Made by a program: the position numbers and the translations under genes
NCBI GenBank assembly: GCA_035771165.1
Contig: JAWNZC010000321.1
Span: 2,331,501 to 2,395,500 of the forward strand
DNA: 64,000 nt
DNA from: Paragorgia papillata
Lineage: Eukaryota > Cnidaria > Anthozoa > Scleralcyonacea > Coralliidae
Direction of reading: 5' to 3'
In this document: in pieces, positions 1 through 11,895 of the stretch
How the letters are laid out: every line of letters starts with the position of its first letter
Position numbering within the stretch: the stretch's first letter is position 1
The notes under the pieces: generated by a model
Seen by the model: only the letters and a program-made list of their open reading frames with translations
Told to the model about the DNA's origin: nothing
Database searches by the model: none

Positions 1-20
1 TTATTATTATTATTATTATT
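1..20. repeat. (TTA)n microsatellite at window edge
   Basis: Perfect TTA repeat at the left edge. On the minus strand it continues the reading frame of the gene relic to its right as a run of Asn, so the repeat has expanded within or next to that relic's 3' end. Confidence 0.9.
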
Positions 21-3000
21 ACTTCTACAAGCAGATTTTTTGCATTGACAGCAAGACAAAGCAAGAAGACTTTTCGGCGCCGACTCTTTTGTCATTAGAA
101 TTGGTTCTAGCCCACAACTGTCGTTTTTCCAGCCGTTGCCATCACGTGATGGTAGTTCTTGAATTGGCTCAAGGGAATGCTTCCATATAAAGCTCTGATA
201 GTTTGCCCGCTCGATATGGTGCTTTAGACTGTCTATTGACGGTGGTAAGACTCTCGCTTTTCTGGTTCTTCTGACAAAACATCCAGTATCGCACCTCGTC
301 AGCACTATTACCAGCTTTCTCGCACTTTGAATACAACCGACAAACAAAAGTCTCGCAAGCTTCAACGACCTGTTCAGATGGTGGTACAGCATCTCCAAGT
401 TGGGCAATTCCAGGGAATTAAACAACTCTTCATCAATCCTTTCCAAGCTGTCTGTTTGCCAAGACCATGCAAATAGCGTGCTGGTTGTATCATATGCAGT
501 AAGGGCATGAAATCCTGGCAACATTGAAACGAAATTGCCAAGTGTCTTTGCAATATCATGGATAGGTATGTAGCGTACGCTATCCTTGACTCCAGTCCTG
601 AACCATAGCTCGTCACATAGAATCGCCTGCGCCGTTCACCTTCTTTGATAGATCTAATTCGGGATTGTCGTAACGATCAAAAACCACGTCCACTCTGTCA
701 CAGCCTTCTCGTCTGTACGGGGATATGACGATCTCGAAGTATTTTCCAACAAGATCTCCAAAGTTTCTATATACAAGTACCACCAGGTTTGGTCATATGA
801 ACCAGGGCCATACCGTCAAAGATATGTGCAGTCGGGATAGTAACGAATGGCACTGATAGACTTGGAACGACGTTGGCTAAATTCTCGAGTTCTGCTAGAA
901 GAACACTCACTCTTCGTCCCCTTCCGTAACGTACCATCTGCATGAGCCAAGGCGAAAGGAATGGTTGACAATTCATACGAGAGAACGTCTTTTAAATCAA
1001 CATCTCGCTTCTTCGCTGCAATTAACAACCGACCAAAAAGTTGGCGATCTGCATTCACGGTCATGGTTTTCTCATTTACGCTGACCTTCTTCTTTGACAA
1101 AGATGGAAACTGCAAAGGTCTTGATGTTTAGGCGTGGAATAGGATCCCAAAGAGAGGCCACGTTACTTTCAAGTCTTTCCTGGACGAACTTCATCATGTG
1201 TCGCTCACCTTCGTCTTTACAATTCAACAGTCTCTTCGAATCATCTGTAGGAAGGACAATACCAGTAGCTATATTAATGAGTGGTTTGTTGACCTCTCCT
1301 TCTTCAACATCATCCATGCCAAATGGATTTGTCATAACATTGGAAGCAGTGTTTACCAGCTTTTGTACGTCCTTCTCATCACGCTCCATACGCTGCGGTC
1401 CCATCTCCTTGTGATTTCCAGCCTCGTCACTGTCGATTATACCATACATGATTTTTGTCTGGGTTGTTACTGCTGCCTTCTCGTGACTGGTGAGGAACCA
1501 TCTCGCAAGCGCTCCTGGTCTTTGGGTTATGCCGACTATTCCTCCTTTGGTCTTGCTGTCACGGTTGTCGCTTTGCTCGAGAGCCATGTCGGTCCATACC
1601 TGGGAAAATGCATGCCCAGAATTACTGATAGGATGGTTACCCTCCATAAATTATTTGTGGACTGAAGGTGCTGTTTCTGGGATCCTGTGCATATTTGCTA
1701 GGTAGACAGGAAGCCACCTGTAATAATTGGGCCTGTCCGTGGCAAAAAAATATGCCGCCATCTCTGCGGTAGAGAGATGAAGGGACCAGAGGCCATCCCT
1801 TTCTGCTCTGATAAAGCGAAGTAACGAAAGTGCCATCTCGATGTAAGTGTCCCAAAATGTAAACAATTGAGAACCACCTCGCGCCTCCACTTCATAGATA
1901 TCGAAAAGGTGTTGAACACCATTCATTTCACGCAGAGCTCTCCAAAGTGCTGCTGTATATAACTGTTGTTACGGATATGCCTATCCTAAGACAGTTAATT
2001 AACTAGACGTTATTTGATCACTGAACTAATTAATAAGTACTTGTAACCAATTAGTAAATACTTGTGACATGGCATGAGTCAGCTATGATGTCATTTAGTA
2101 ATTACGTAAATATATTATATATAGAATGAAGTATGTTACTATAATTATATTCTCTAGAAACTATATAAGCAGCCATCGAACATATATCAGGCATGCATAT
2201 GTATGAGAGTGAGCTATATGTATCAAAGTGGTTATGGAGTCAGTCCTGGAATTCCTGCCGTTGGTTTTATTATTCCTTCCTTTTCAAGTCCATACGGATT
2301 GTTAACCTGTTGCCGGAATCTCCTATTGACTGTTTCGTTGCGCGCAGACAACAGATAAGTTTCTGAACTTTAGTTTAGTTTTAATCTTTATAGACGTTTT
2401 CAATATCTGTTCTAAGTTTTTTGTTAATTAAATAAATAATTGTAAAAACCAAACAGCTGAGGTTACACTTTTTGTTGCGTATAGCGGTCACATAGCACTG
2501 TTGATTGTCCCCAATCACGTCACGACAGCTATGCAGGAGTGTAATGATTTTGTCTTCATTTATGGAAGAAGCGATGTTTTCATCTTGCTCGGCCTTCTTT
2601 TTCAACCACTTGATAAAACCTTTCCATCGCAACCTCTGCATGGCCTCCGCCGTTAACTTGTGTGCGCGAACACCTCGATTGTACGATTTTCCCTGAAGAA
2701 ACTTGGACGTTGTACTGCTACCGTACACACCAGACTCTATTAGCAGATCCTCGAAACCACTTTCTTTGAACAACTTTCCCATGACCGACAAGAAGTTCAA
2801 GGCAATATGGAATCCTCCCAGTCGTATCACCGCATCGTTAAATTCTTCTGGAAATTTGTAGTGGATTTCTTTTGCCTTCATGTAGATTGCTAAATCGAAG
2901 GTGATAACGCTGTGGGATTGAGTTGGAGCTGTCATCATGGCTTGCAGATTCTTCATCACGGTGTAGATGGTACTGTATTCACTGGAGGAAGCTGGAATCA

Positions 3001-4310
3001 TCGGGCAATATCCAATGGTTGTCTTTGGAGGTGTAACTTTGGATACTTTAGCGTTGAATGCGGTCCACCCTGGTACAGAGGGATGGTTCTGGACTTCGGC
3101 AGCGTCGAGGGAGTGGTCTGCATATTTCTTTTGTGTTGGTTTCGGGCCAAACTGCTTTCTCTGGTATGAGTAGTCTGCTTTCCATCAAGCGTCTCTTAAT
3201 TCAAATCGTTGTTGTCAGCAGCTGCTTGCACAAACACACCGGAGGAAATATTCGATGGTAACACCACGCCAAAGCTTTCAGACTTCGCTAAGATTTCATT
3301 TGCAATGCTGGTATCGGCAACCTGTACATCATGCGGTTTAACATCGTTATCAATTGCTTTGACCTAGTTAGGTGGCGAATTGAAATAGCTAAACCAATGT
3401 GTTTCAGAGTTTTGATTCTTCCATGGTTGCTGCGTGAATAATATCTTGTCCTATTGATATTACGTGCCTTTCATCAACATCGTTCAACTGTTTCGGCTCC
3501 TGGAGAAACTGTTCTTTTTTATTTGATGGCGTCGATATAACCCAGGAGAGTAATTTCAGCAAGCTTGTGGGAAGTATTTCTTTAGCTTTGGCCAATGTTA
3601 GATCTTCTGAATCCAAGGGCTGTATACTTTCACACGTCTGCAAATCAGTTTTCAGTATCTGTGCTGCATGGTACAATGTATTATCCTTGTTGGCGTTGTC
3701 AGAGGCATTGGTGAGAGATGAGCATGGTGCATTTGATTCTCTGCTAGCAGCATTTATTACATCTTGCAGGGATATACTATACTCGCGTATATGATCTCAG
3801 GTTTTGAAGGATTATGTTGTTTTTGAAACACAATGATGTTGCGGAAAAATTGTTGTAATCTTTTCTTCAATTTTTCACTTCGATAGCTTCCTGCATGCAG
3901 TCTCGACGCCGTCAGATTCTAAGGCATGCTGATATTTCTTCAAATAATAGGCTTTTCCAGCAGCAATTCCTGGTTGTATCTTTGCTACCAGCTTTTGAAA
4001 TGCGGAAGAATAAACATCTTCATCTTTTATAGCTCTTTCTTTTTGAGAGTAGTGCTTGAAATTAGACTTGCTGACATACTTGGCACAACACGATTTGTGG
4101 TATTTTGCTTGCAAAGCTACTAAATCAACTCCACGAATGTTGATAAGCATCTTTTCGTCATTCCTAGCCTCTGCTGCGTTGTTTATGGATTGGGAACATT
4201 CCAGTGTTTTGAGATTACACAGGTCTTTACTACCTAGAATAACTAGAGAGATGCAAAGCATCATGGGGCGAGCCTTTAATTGTGTAGTATTCAACAATAA
4301 AATGAGCAAT
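20..4310 (-). pseudogene. Broken copy of a large multicopy family with CXC-like C-terminus, function unknown
   Basis: Read right to left, consecutive blocks resemble a large protein found in many copies in cnidarian genomes; I recognise the family but not a function. The blocks are: 3875-4309 with a YHKSC metal-binding-like motif; 3404-3676; 2381-3001 with GGFHIALNFLSVMGK and GVYGSS; 1651-1926 with YYRWLPVYLANM; 1072-1647 with VWTDMALEQS, GGIVGI and RWFLTSHE; 816-1115 with ADRQLFGRLLIAAKKRDVD; about 620-800; about 90-600 with GFHALTAYDTTS; and at 45-75 a short cysteine cluster (CCQCKKSAC) like a tesmin/CXC motif. The blocks lie in different frames with stops between them. Some gaps could be introns (no clear GT/AG pairs checked), but the shifts around 800-1115 and 1647 fall inside contiguous homology, so this copy is broken. 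It may extend beyond the left edge. A related fragment lies at 14880-16025. Confidence 0.65.
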
Positions 4311-4340
4311 AAAGTAAATGGTTTGAATCTAGGATTAGTA

Positions 4341-4715
4341 CATGTTTGTAAAAATTGATCGTCTAGGTTAGTGTAGTCTTGAGAAAGACTGTTGTTGATG
4401 TTAGTGACTGATGTTTTGACAGCCTCAGTGGCAAATGACCACCGCTTAGTTCTAATTTGTGAATGTTTAAAGTGTTTTAAATTTTAAAAAACAAAGTAAA
4501 TTTCATGTTCAGGTTTTAATATTAAAATCAATTGGTTGGCTACTCTAAGACTACTCTAACCTAGACAAGCAACTTTCTCAAACATGTTATAATACTCCTG
4601 GGTTCAAACCATTTACTTTAAATAAAGTGAGGCCGTCGAAACGTCAGTCACTGACATCAACAACATGAGTCTAATACACTAAACCTAGACGATCAATTTT
4701 CACAAACAAATAAAA
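4341..4715. mobile_element. Foldback/MITE element, ~80-bp inverted arms
   Basis: The left arm (about 4341-4430) and right arm (about 4632-4715) are imperfect reverse complements sharing AATTGATCGTCTAGG near the outer end and TTGTTGATGT further in. The centre is AT-rich and non-coding. It directly abuts the 5' end of the gene relic on its left. No clear target-site duplication was seen. Confidence 0.65.
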
Positions 4716-5738
4716 TGAATCTTCATCTCAAACAGCACTGCATGTGCTCGGTTACTCCGTATCTTTGCCTTCGCTTTGCTAACCTTACTTCCCTTTCTTC
4801 TGCTGTCTCGTCTGCCCTTCGCTATTAAATACGTCCATTTCATGAGTATTAAAATCCGACCGGTGAAGAGTGATAAACCAATGTAAGTCTATTTTATATG
4901 CACTAACATAATCATTTCCATTATTTTACCATAAATATGTATTTACATGTCATACATAAAATTATATATACAAACTGTTTGTGCGGGGCCCCTGTGGTCC
5001 AATTAACAAGATAATGAAATCGGCGATCTCCCGTTTAAATTTCGTTAAATCTCTTCCTTACCACAATAAAATTGATTACTTGCCTTCCTTTTCAATGTAC
5101 TATCCGTCCCAAGAAAAATTAGCACCAAAATTTTGAGTTATAACCTTCAAACGGACAGAACGCACTTTTCGCCATATTGTTTACTGTTGAGAGGAGCGGC
5201 TTTTACTTGCTTTCAATATGGCGGCCAACCTGCGCGAGGACAAAAACTTCAAAGGTTCCGACGAGAGTGGGCATTCTGCTCAATATTTATTCTGTGACCG
5301 TGATTTCAAACAGGAAAAAATATCATTTTAGGATTAGGATTAAGATTGGGTTTAGGGTGTGGGTTAGGGTTTGGGGGTTGGAGTTTGGGTAAGCGCTATA
5401 ATTAACGATTATTGTTAATTCGATGTGAAACGTGAGAGGATATGCTGCTATTTCACAAAATTATCTAGCTAGTGTTTTCAGTGCGGTTTAGTGAACAATT
5501 TACATTATTCAATCATTATCTGTAAGCCAATTAATAAATACCAGTATCCGCATGTACGCAATGTGTACCTATTTTTGTGATTTGGCCTTCTTATTATCGG
5601 ATAAACTTTCACATATATACAAATTGACACGTTTGAGTGCTCTAATTTTTTAACCTATATGTTTTGTCCCATTATCTTTCCTGGTAATAAAGCCAATGAA
5701 CGTCACCTTTGTTTTTGGGCTGGTTGTTTTTTTGTAGG
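4716..5738. other. No gene recognised; degenerate telomere-like tract
   Basis: No convincing coding sequence. About 5329-5392 is a G/T-rich stretch of degenerate TTAGGG-like units (GGATTAGG, GGGTTTAGGG, GGGTTAGGG). The rest is AT-rich and may be intron or upstream sequence of the pentraxin exon that starts at 5739. Confidence 0.5.
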
Positions 5739-6068
5739 TCTGAAAACATCGAAATAAAGAATGGCACGTGGCGTCATATTTGTTTCACATGGGATTTCCA
5801 AAATGGAAGCTATTCATTTTACAAAGATGGAAATTTTGATAAAGGAGGATTATTTCATCCCTCCACAAAAAGGAAAAGTATTTCTGGTGGAGGAACATGG
5901 GTCCTGGGACAAGACCAAGATGTTGTCGGAGGTGGATTCCAAACTAAAGATGCGTTTCAGGGGGAAATGGCGGAGTTAAACATCTGGAATAAAGTTGTTT
6001 GTCCAACAGAGATTTTGGAGATGTCAAAGAGTTGCCGCCAAGTAACTCACGAAGGAAATGTGAAGTGA
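5739..6068 (+). CDS. Pentraxin-domain protein, terminal exon (partial)
   Basis: This is the C-terminal half of a pentraxin (LamG-like) domain of about 110 residues. It contains the pentraxin signature core HICFTW followed by YKDG, the calcium-site region GQDQDVVGGGF, and the closing strand MAELNIWNKV. Pentraxins are secreted, calcium-dependent lectin-like proteins. A pyrimidine-rich tract ending TTTTTTTGTAG puts a splice acceptor just before 5739, with the first base completing a split codon; the stop is TGA at 6066-6068. I found no matching upstream exon in 4310-5738, so the rest of the gene is either in a far exon interrupted by the foldback and family relic to the left, or lost. The exon frame is open and undamaged, so it could be live or a recent orphan. 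Confidence 0.7.
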   Translation, partial: SENIEIKNGTWRHICFTWDFQNGSYSFYKDGNFDKGGLFHPSTKRKSISGGGTWVLGQDQDVVGGGFQTKDAFQGEMAELNIWNKVVCPTEILEMSKSCRQVTHEGNVK

Positions 6069-6198
6069 AAACCTAGAGTGATTTTATATCCAAAGACGTA
6101 ATGAAAGGAAATGTTGTTAAAATTTTGAAGCCAACCTGCTGCTAAACCGTTTTTTATTGATTTGTAATACTTCATTCGTTAACAATACTTATCCTTAT

Positions 6199-6392
6199 AA
6201 TTGTTTTGTAGCTTTTCATGGTGGAGTTATTATTTGTTTATTGATTTGTGGATACACCATGTGGATTAAATTTAATTTTTATTTTATTTTATTTTTAGCT
6301 CTGATGAATCCCGAGCACACGGGATGAAAGCTCAGCAATAAAATTGAATTTAATTAATCCACATGGTATATCCGCAAATCAATAGATAAAAA
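6199..6392. mobile_element. Short foldback element flanked by 15-bp direct repeats
   Basis: A 194-bp element lies between two exact copies of AATACTTATCCTTAT (6184-6198 and 6393-6407), a probable target-site duplication. Inverted arms (about 6238-6285 and 6340-6388) share CCATGTGGATTAA. The apex at 6300-6345 holds CTGATGA, a 5-bp hairpin ATCCC/GGGAT, then GAAAGCTCAGCAATAAA, which resembles a hammerhead core without a proper cleavage strand. A 15-bp duplication is longer than most DNA transposons make and fits retroposition better. Confidence 0.65.
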
Positions 6393-6739
6393 AATACTTA
6401 TCCTTATTAAATCTTATTCATTGCTATTTTACCGAAAATAAGAAGTTGGACTAACTAGTTTTTCTGAGTGAAAGAAGTGTTGTACTGTTGTATTAACAAA
6501 CACGAGTAAAACTTGATGTTTGTGTCTTGTAAATGTTTTGCTTTTTTACACAGACTAGTGAACTACAAGTGTATGCATGGATAACTAGCATTAACTTGGT
6601 CAATTAAAGATATGAGCAACCTAGTAATTGATGGTACCGAAAATTATAACGGCTGTACATTTTACCGTAATGCCATCATACCTAACAGCTAAAGGAGATT
6701 TACAAGACAAAAGCTTCGTTCCCACCAAAGTTGATCTTT

Positions 6740-7078
6740 TTAAAGTGCTTATATCACTTGTGGGGATTTTACATATTCGTAAACTTTGGGTTCTCCTGAG
6801 CACAATTGCAATATATCTTGTCAGCCGAAAATTTCATCTTCATGGAGTTTTTCGCTGTCAAAGTTACTGGATGTGATGTCACAAGTGGCATTTTTGTGGC
6901 AAGTAACAAAAGAAAACTGGTTTGGAATGCCTCTTGTGACATCACATCCGGTAACTTTGACAGCGAAAAACTCCATGAAGATGAAATTTTTGGCTGACAA
7001 GATATATTGCAATTGTGCTCAGGAGAACCCAAAGATTACGAATATGTAAAATCCCCACAAGTGATATAGGCACTTTAA
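6740..7078. mobile_element. MITE with ~150-bp inverted arms and TTAA ends
   Basis: Near-perfect foldback. Both ends read TTAAAGTGC followed by TATATCACTTGTGGGG on their own strand. The arms run to about 6890 and from about 6930 and include the shared stretch GAGTTTTTCGCTGTCAAAG. TTAA at both borders is the target site of piggyBac-type transposases, so a piggyBac-mobilised MITE is the best guess, although the terminal bases are not the usual CCC. No coding capacity. Confidence 0.8.
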
Positions 7079-7966
7079 CGCCTTCGATAGTTTTAAAAAA
7101 AAAACGTTTTCGACGCGCAAAAAATATTGGTTAACTGTACAAGTCGCTATCCTTTTTCTGTAGTTTAATTATCAATAGTAATCTATTTTAGTCTTGTGCG
7201 CTGTGTGGACGTAGAAAGCCAGAGTAGTAAAATATGGCTTTATATCTCTGCCAAAATTCAAGTTTTGCTTTTGATAGTTAAGTTTGCAAATTTTCGTTCT
7301 TTACAATCATGCACCAAATAATTTTAACTTTCATTCTATTTTCGTGTTCATTAAAATTCCTTATTGAATTTTCGATATTCTACATTCAAGTTTTGACATT
7401 TTCGTTCTAACATTTAAGTTTCGTATGCAAAAGGACATAAAAGAATATTCAAATTAATCTCCACTATGAAAGTGATGTATGCAGTGAACTCTATCTACAC
7501 TGCACGCGCAAGACTGACATACTTATTCAGAAGAAAATATACTAGTACAAAAGAAAACAATACTTTTTTACACGCATAAGATTTGCTTTTGTTATAGATT
7601 TTGTCATAAAATTAACAGCCTCACCAGTTGTATGCACATTGCACAATATAATGAAGAATTGTATAAGATTATTACTGTATACAGTATTAGTTTTCTTAAA
7701 TTTATCTGTTCATTGGTTTTCTTTTTGGAAATTTCGCGCAACTATTGCCACATATATCCAGTGATTTAATTTTTTCGGATCGGATCGGATTTTATAACTA
7801 GCATTTTTAATTATCCAATATATATTAGTACATATAATTAGCATGCACCACAACAAACGGTTCATATAAGCATTTGATTAATTATATCTAGGACTCAGCT
7901 TGCCTTCATTCATTGCTCTATTTACATGCATCTTTTAGATTTACTTTGTATACGTATATATCGCCG

Positions 7967-7968
<2 letters not shown>
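7079..7968. other. AT-rich non-coding stretch
   Basis: No gene, RNA or repeat structure recognised beyond general AT richness. Confidence 0.5.

Positions 7969-8032
<64 letters not shown>
7969..8032. repeat. (AAT)n microsatellite
   Basis: About 21 uninterrupted ATA/AAT units. It reads as poly-Asn in one frame, which is not evidence of a gene. Confidence 0.95.
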
Positions 8033-8295
8033 TTATTGATGTCGCATCCACGAACAAACGTACATCAAAATAATCATAAGATAACTAAAATAAAATTATT
8101 ATAAACATTATTATAAAATTAAAACATTATTATAAAATTAGTATAAACATCCATTCCTAAAAGTTTTAAAATTACTGCGTAACTTTAGTTGTAACATTTT
8201 AAAGTAAAATCCGATGATGTTTGTCAAAGGTGATAAAAACTTACGTGTTTATGTAATAAACCCTTTAGTATCGAGATTCTCTATCAAACAGACTT

Positions 8296-8496
8296 GTGTT
8301 GAAATCCTGTAGAAGACCTCTCTACAATGTAATGGTAAGGGACAACAGCTATGTACAATTAATATCAGACTACACAACAGACAATAAAACTGTCATTGAT
8401 CATATATTCTGTAAAACCACTTCTCAAATTGTAAATTCAGGGATTTTAGAAACCTATTTTAGTGATCATAAAACAATTTGGGTATCATTTCAATGA
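8296..8496 (+). pseudogene. Fragment of endonuclease/phosphatase-fold (APE-like) domain
   Basis: A short open frame resembles the C-terminal end of the endonuclease domain carried by LINEs and some Helitrons: TVIDHIFC corresponds to the conserved T-x-I-D-H segment, and GILETYFSDHKTIWVSF contains the catalytic S-D-H. Nothing upstream or downstream continues the domain. This is a transposon remnant; the parent element cannot be named. Confidence 0.55.
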
Positions 8497-10721
8497 AGAG
8501 CAGACAAATAATATTCCTATCTATATAATGTATTTAGAGACACAAATGCAAACAAAATATGTATTACAAATAACTTTTTTATAATGATCATGAATACTTT
8601 AAAAGTGACAGCTATTCAAAAAACTAAGAGCATAATTTTTAAAAAAGGAACACTTTAAACTGTATAAAGTATATATACAGCAAAGATGCAATTGATCAAA
8701 CGTGTTGTTTTGTAATTATCAATAAACAAATAAGTGCTAAATATTACATTGTTCCCATGCAATGGGAACAACTTCACATGAAGTAATTTTATTACTTCAA
8801 AAAAAGCATGGGGCAACAGACCCACACCACAACTAGACATACTATGTAGCAGGTAAGTTATTTTTTTCTAATTTACTCTGATTACTTAACTAGTCAAGTT
8901 TTAATAATATTATTACCAACTGTTAATTAAAGGCTTTGTCGTTTTTATTTTTTTTATAGAAATTGACCAGTGTACAATATATGGAATGTCCAGTTATGCA
9001 GTACAAGTCTCAAATTGTCAATTACCAAAAAAATATTAGTCCACTTACTGACAAAAGTATATGGTACTTCTTCCAAATTCTATACCACATTTTCACCATT
9101 CAAATCCATTAAAGTTTGGCTACTGTAGCAGATCTTATGATGCAAAATCAGAATATTGTAACACTTTTACAAGAGACATGATTTCAAGACTTTTCCCCTT
9201 GATATTAATTCAGCATTATAATGGATAAAGCACTGAGGATAAAGGACTGAGGGCTAATCATCCTTACTTGGTGATCGGTGTTACTTGGTTACCGGTGGCT
9301 GAATTGCGAAGGATGCAGATCAACGTGGCTGTGTTGAAGCATATTAAAGGTGCTACAAGCAGCCACTGTATGACACACTTCAGATCACGAATCACAGCGA
9401 AGATGTAGGTGTTGATATACATCATAAACCATAAAGAAACGTAGTTTAATCATCATGATGTCACCACATAATTTTCCTGTTATGGAACATATTGCAAGTT
9501 CCAAACTGAATACACAGAACGATGCACATATCCTGATACTATAACTGTACACATTTTAATGGCTCAAGAATGCAAAAATTCTATGGCTGGTGGAAACTTT
9601 ATTATCAACAAATATTCTCCATTATTGGAATTGTTATTTACTCTCAATGCAAAATACGAATTTACAAGCTCATTTCATGAAAACTGTTCAAGGTGTATAT
9701 TACTACAGTATATGATGCAAACATTTGGATTCAGCCAGTAAAGAATGAAATTGAAGAACATATTGTAGCTAGTTCTTTATTGCTGTGGACTTAAATTTTG
9801 TGGTAGATACTTTGTCTTTGTGTGTTTGAATTTTTTAAACACAAATGATAAAATAGCTAGGCTATGTTCAGCTAAAAGAACAAATTGACTGGTTTGACAA
9901 TACTAGTTCTCAAAATAATTAAGGTCCACGTTTTACACCCATATTCAATGCACAGATGTATAGTATGTACTATGTTGAAATGAACAATGTAAGACACATT
10001 TGTAAATTAAAATAACTATCAATTGATTTGTATCAGTATCTGTTTGCATTTCACTCATTTTCATGCTTTTCATCTTTAATAGTCTCCTTTATATCTGTTT
10101 CTGTGTAAAAAGCGGTAGTCACATGTACGCTTTGCGTACCTACTTTTGTATCTGCGCAGCAGATATATTGCTATCGTATTGTGTATGTGTGTGTTAGCTT
10201 TTTTGTGTAACTCTATAAACCAATGCGCGACGATTAAATCAGGGCCAATCAAATACGAGCTGTCAGTTTGAACGATGGAAACAAGTATTTTTAGTCCGTG
10301 TTTATAATATTTTGTCGCCATATTGACATTGTACGAAGCTGGTCGAAGAGCAACAAGAAAGACAATATTGTTGATATCAGAAAGCTTTTCCAGCCGACAA
10401 CTTTAAAAAAATATAAAACAAGACAAACTCCGAAAAGTAGCATCTTGTAAAAACTCAAGATTTGAGAAAACGTTACATAGGTAAAACGGAACGTTGCTTG
10501 ACTAAATGACTTTGCGAACATTCTTCAGTGGCCAACCAATTCGTGAATTGTGACCAAATCAAACATCTCTCTGACCTGAGCAACCTCTTTGATAATCTCA
10601 AGGACTCTCCCGCTCCTTCTTCTAAAGAACTCTTCTGTCTTTTTTCATAATATCATACTTAGAAATTTTAAAATACTATATTCTTGTAAAAATAACAATC
10701 CTAACTTGCTATTATTATTAG
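8497..10721. other. No gene recognised
   Basis: AT-rich. It holds a small perfect hairpin at about 8748-8771 (GTTCCCATGCAATGGGAAC), and at 8850-8856 a GTAAGT after CAG that looks like a splice donor but has no supporting exon. Around 10412-10470 is one arm of the inverted pair described separately. No coding region is convincing. Confidence 0.45.
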
Positions 10722-10737
10722 AATATATATATATATA

Positions 10738-11753
10738 CCGGGTGGCGCAAAAAAAGGTTCCCCTCTTTGACTCATTGTAATTAAAAAACTGAAAAAGCTA
10801 TCTTATACAAATAAAATTTATTGAACGTAGTTATGTCTAACTTAAATTTTGATGTATGCCTTGCACATTTCTATAAATTATTAGCCGAGATATAGGCGTT
10901 TAAACTCAAGGTTGCATTTTTGGAAGAAGAGACAAATGGCAAAAATGGCGACTCAACGAGGTTGTTTGCAAATTGCACGATAGGTGTTGACAAACAATCT
11001 AAAGTAAAGTGGGTTTTTTCAGATATGCGGTGTTTACATGTTTAAAGGTTAGAAGAATAATGCATTAGAAGTATCTTTTAAAGATACCAATAATACTGCT
11101 CAACGTTCGAATAAATTGGCAACAAGATGGAGCTCCTTCTCACACGAGCAATGCAACCATACGCTATCTCCGTGGCCAATTTCCAGATCGGCTCATGAGT
11201 AAACGCGGCGATTGGCCCTGGCCTCCACGCTCCCCTGACTTGACCGTGTGTGATTTATTTCTTTGGGGATATTTAAAAGATCAAATTTGGAACGTGCCTA
11301 CTCAGCAACAGCCAAGCAATTTGAGAGAGCTTCGAGAAGCGATTATTATGGCGTGTAACAACTTGGAGCAGGAAATGATCGAAAATGCGTTCGACTGCAT
11401 GCTTTCCCGCGCAAGACGTTGTATTGAGGTTGATGGGCATGCATTTCCTAATGAATGAGAATTTATCGGACGACGCTGACAAATATTTGTTCTTACTTTT
11501 GCGTGTTTCTACCATTTTATTACCATAATGCAAATTAATAGACCATTTTTGCCATTTGTCGCTTCTTCCAAAAACGCTACATTGAGTGTAAACGCCTATA
11601 TCTCGGCTAATATTTTATAGAAATGTGCAAGGCATACATCAAAATTTAAGTTAGACATAACTACGTTCAATAAATTTTATTTGTATAAGATAGCTTTTTC
11701 AGTTTTTTAATTACAATGTGTCAAAGAGGGGAACATTTTTTTGCGCCACCCGG
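10738..11753 (+). mobile_element. Mariner-like (Tc1/mariner) element with long inverted repeats
   Basis: Both ends carry CCGGGTGGCGCAAAAAAA-type termini, and the two ends are reverse complements over about 200 bp (10738 to about 10945 against about 11550 to 11753). Each end is flanked by TA dinucleotide runs, consistent with the TA target of this superfamily. The only recognisable coding part is the 3' portion of the transposase (11102-11458); the 5' half is deleted or scrambled, so the element cannot be autonomous. Confidence 0.85.
11102..11458 (+). pseudogene. Mariner-family transposase, C-terminal catalytic part
   Basis: In frame from about 11102, the sequence reads WQQDGAPSHTS (second catalytic aspartate of the DDE/DDD triad in the QDGAP motif), then WPPRSPDLTVCDLFLWGYLK (third acidic residue and the invariant WPPRSPDL), then a leucine-rich tail typical of IS630/Tc1/mariner DDE_3 domains, ending at TGA near 11456. 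The DNA-binding N-terminus and first catalytic Asp are missing. It would cut and rejoin DNA at TA sites if complete; this copy is a relic. Confidence 0.85.
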
Positions 11754-11844
11754 TATATATATATATATATTACAAAGTATAAAGTATAGTTTTACCTTAA
11801 AGTCTTCGCTACCAGAGGTTTCACCCTAAACGGGATCATAAGGC

Positions 11845-11847
<3 letters not shown>

Positions 11848-11890
<43 letters not shown>
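11848..11890. repeat. (TA)n microsatellite
   Basis: About 21 uninterrupted AT units. A second, shorter run directly flanks the mariner at 11754-11771. Confidence 0.9.

Positions 11891-11895
<5 letters not shown>

Noticed and set aside
6300..6345. Hammerhead ribozyme at the apex of the 6.2-kb foldback
   Set aside because: CTGATGA, stem II and GAAA are present, but position 16.1 would be A instead of U and no stem I forms; kept only as a hammerhead-like relic.
6769..7049. Opposed 87-codon frames with nearly the same protein on both strands
   Set aside because: Consequence of the near-perfect palindrome of the MITE; no coding role.
7913..8104. Poly-Asn open reading frame
   Set aside because: It is only the (AAT)n microsatellite read in frame.
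8843..8860. Splice donor CAG/GTAAGTTA
   Set aside because: The upstream frame is short, has no domain and no matching acceptor or second exon was found.
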